Source of the DNA: Flavicella sp037132785
Lineage (GTDB): Bacteria > Bacteroidota > Bacteroidia > Flavobacteriales > Flavobacteriaceae
NCBI RefSeq assembly: GCF_037132785.1
Contig: NZ_JBAHZZ010000188.1
Coordinates: 1 to 7,308 of the forward strand
Direction of reading: 5' to 3'
Length of the DNA stretch: 7,308 nt
Part shown: piece after piece, positions 6,320 through 7,308 of the stretch
How positions within the stretch are numbered: the stretch's first letter is position 1
Layout of the letters: each line of letters begins with the position of its first letter
Position numbers and translations under genes: made by a program
The notes under the pieces: model-generated
What the model was told of the DNA's origin: nothing
Databases searched by the model: none
What the model saw: the letters and a program-made list of their open reading frames with translations, nothing else

Positions 6320-6994
6320 TTGGACGCAAAATTATATTTAGTACCTACACCGATTGGAAACTTGGAAGACATGACTTTCCGTGCGGTGAGAATTTTAAAG
6401 GAAGTTGATTTAATTTTAGCTGAAGACACACGTACCTCGGGTAAATTATTAAAACATTTTGATGTTCAAACTCAAATGATGAGTCACCATATGCATAACG
6501 AGCATAAAATGGTAGCGAGAATTGTTGAGCGAATTCAGAATGGAGAGTCGGTTGCTTTAATTTCTGATGCAGGTACTCCTGCAATTTCCGATCCTGGGTT
6601 TTTATTATCGAGATCCTGTGTGCAAGCAGGTGTAGAGATAGAGTGTTTACCAGGGGCAACAGCATTTGTGCCAGCTTTGGTAAATAGTGCTTTGCCAAAT
6701 GATAAATTTGTTTTTGAAGGTTTTTTACCTGTTAAAAAAGGAAGACAAACACGATTATTTTTATTGGCAGAAGAAACAAGAACCATGATTTTTTATGAAT
6801 CGCCACACAAATTAATAAAAACCTTAACCCATTTTGCTGAATATTTTGGAGCTGATAGACAGATTTCCGTATCCAGAGAGTTGACCAAGTTATTTGAAGA
6901 GACAAAACGTGGAACTATAAATGAGCTTATAAAGCATTTTACAGAAAACACCTTAAAAGGTGAAATTGTAGTAATTGTAGATGGTAAAAAATAG
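6320..6994 (+). CDS. rsmI: 16S rRNA (cytidine1402-2'-O)-methyltransferase RsmI
   Basis: RsmI uses S-adenosylmethionine to methylate the 2'-OH of C1402 in the ribosomal decoding centre. The 224-residue product carries its hallmarks: LYLVPTPIGNLEDMTFRA (5-22), LAEDTRTSGKLLKHF (33-47), LISDAGTPAISDPGFLL (80-96), LPGATAFVPAL (110-120), FEGFLPVKKGRQTRL (132-146), FYESPHKL (158-165), and SRELTKLFEETKRGT (185-199). It lacks the C-terminal extension of the 286-residue E. coli enzyme, as I recall is usual in Bacteroidetes. The start is TTG at 6320. An in-frame TAA at 6305-6307 leaves no ATG upstream, and the first internal ATG (codon 18) would remove the conserved PTPIGN motif. AAAG at 6313-6316 may serve as a weak ribosome site. 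A strong terminator follows. Confidence 0.97.
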   Translation: MDAKLYLVPTPIGNLEDMTFRAVRILKEVDLILAEDTRTSGKLLKHFDVQTQMMSHHMHNEHKMVARIVERIQNGESVALISDAGTPAISDPGFLLSRSCVQAGVEIECLPGATAFVPALVNSALPNDKFVFEGFLPVKKGRQTRLFLLAEETRTMIFYESPHKLIKTLTHFAEYFGADRQISVSRELTKLFEETKRGTINELIKHFTENTLKGEIVVIVDGKK

Positions 6995-7016
6995 AAACAT
7001 CTTAATGAAATATAAA

Positions 7017-7043
7017 CCTTTGTAGAAATGTAAAGGCTTTTTT
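7017..7043 (+). terminator. Intrinsic terminator of rsmI
   Basis: CCTTTGTA (7017-7024), a GAAA loop of the stable GNRA type (7025-7028), and TGTAAAGG (7029-7036) form an 8-bp stem with two G-U pairs. A single C and then six T residues (7038-7043) follow. It lies 22 bases after the rsmI stop on the coding strand and is the clearest terminator in the window. Confidence 0.8.
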
Positions 7044-7067
7044 GTTTAGATATTCCGATTTTGTCAA

Positions 7068-7179
7068 TAAGTAATATCAATTTTATTTTTAAATGGATTA
7101 TTTTTTATTCAGATAAGCAATAAAAATTGAAGAATGGCACCGCTTCGGTTTTGTTATTCGGTAAAACAAGACCGTTGCA
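7068..7179 (-). repeat. Intergenic repeat, right copy (inverted partner at 129-314)
   Basis: The minus strand from 7179 inward repeats the plus strand from 129 inward: TGCAACGGTCTT (7179-7168), the 37-base block 7155-7119, then blocks 7110-7095 and 7094-7068. Identities are 12/12, 33/37, 14/16 and about 23/28. The copy is shorter than the left one: only 12 bases separate the first two blocks here, against 69 on the left, and a 16-base segment is absent. On the plus strand CGGTTTTGTT (7146-7155) and AACAAGACCG (7165-7174) form a 10-bp stem with one G-U pair and a 9-base loop. Just before it, ACCG-CTT-CGGT (7139-7149) is a small alternative hairpin. It follows the rsmI terminator, as the left copy follows the operon end. 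No T-run is present, so it is not itself an intrinsic terminator. Confidence 0.75.
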
Positions 7180-7243
7180 AGGTACATGACAAAAACAAAC
7201 ATCCAAATTTAGGATATAAATCATTGTTTGTTAGCTTATTAAG

Positions 7244-7308
7244 ATGTATATTCAAGCCATGAAACTACAAATAACACCTACTTTTGCAGATAGCATTTGT
7301 GATTTACG
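7244..7308 (+). CDS. Possible 5' end of a further gene, cut by the window edge
   Basis: An open frame runs off the right edge with in-frame ATGs at 7244 and 7259. An in-frame TAG at 7232-7234 bounds it upstream. The second start gives MKLQITPTFADSICDL, which I do not recognise. Only 16-21 codons are visible, so coding cannot be judged. A weak promoter-like pair (TTTG 7227-7230, TATATTCA 7247-7254) lies in front and would favour the ATG at 7259, but this is speculative. The minus strand is also open from the edge to a TGA at 7254-7252, so the 3' end of a convergent gene is an equally simple alternative. Confidence 0.3.
   Translation, partial: MYIQAMKLQITPTFADSICDL

Noticed and set aside
6345..6698. 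A 117-codon minus-strand open frame opposite rsmI, and shorter ones at 6535-6786 and 6793-7080.
   Set aside because: They lie antisense to strongly conserved rsmI codons (the last running past its 3' end) and give implausible protein sequences; they are shadow frames.
129..7179. Composite transposon or genomic island bounded by the inverted repeat copies.
   Set aside because: The interior encodes core genes such as aspS and rsmI, with no transposase, integrase or target-site duplication visible. A dispersed repeat at two intergenic sites explains it better.
7119..7179. Integron attC sites in the repeat copies.
   Set aside because: The position after gene 3' ends and the hairpin form are suggestive. 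However, the outer core reads GTTGCAT or GTTGCAA and not GTTRRRY, no matching RYYYAAC partner was seen, and no integrase or cassette-like small genes are present.
1..7308. CRISPR array, toxin-antitoxin, phage or defence genes.
   Set aside because: There are no regularly spaced repeats, and every gene of substantial length is assigned to a housekeeping or transport family. The 76-residue membrane protein does not look like a toxin with an adjacent antitoxin.

Overview
The window looks like chromosomal DNA from a marine or soil member of the Flavobacteriia (Bacteroidetes). The evidence is visibly AT-rich DNA, A-rich leaders instead of strong Shine-Dalgarno sites, candidate promoters with the Bacteroidetes -7 pattern TAnnTTTG (clearest at 4262-4269 on the minus strand and 6295-6302 on the plus strand), and Flavobacteriia-like AspRS and RsmI proteins. 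The lineage is an inference from these features, not from a search.

Layout. Bases 1-339 contain no gene, but hold an AT-rich inverted repeat and a copy of an intergenic repeat. From 340 to 4185 the minus strand carries a probable operon read right to left: aspS (aspartyl-tRNA synthetase), a ClC-family chloride transporter with two CBS domains, and a 76-residue two-helix membrane protein of unknown function that starts 1 base after the transporter's stop. A 300-base divergent spacer (4186-4485) separates this operon from two plus-strand genes: a long-chain acyl-CoA synthetase-like AMP-binding enzyme (4486-6282) and rsmI, the 16S rRNA C1402 2'-O-methyltransferase (6320-6994, TTG start). A good intrinsic terminator follows rsmI. 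The last 50-65 bases may be the start of another gene.

How the genes work together. This is mostly housekeeping content: translation (aspS, rsmI), fatty-acid activation, and anion transport. I see no mobile-element gene, defence system, CRISPR array, RNA gene or biosynthetic cluster, and no obvious functional link between aspS and the transporter beyond co-transcription.

The most unusual signal is non-coding. A diverged repeat occurs at both ends of the window in inverted orientation (129-314 forward, 7068-7179 reverse). Each copy lies just beyond the 3' end of the neighbouring gene set and points the same way relative to it. The copies share an exact 12-base outer motif, a 37-base block with 33 identities, and two further conserved blocks. 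They differ by two large indels that remodel their potential hairpins. They look like members of a dispersed, structured intergenic repeat family. Secondary observations are a terminator-like hairpin inside the aspS leader and a ClC protein that keeps the external gating glutamate but has isoleucine at the internal proton-glutamate position.
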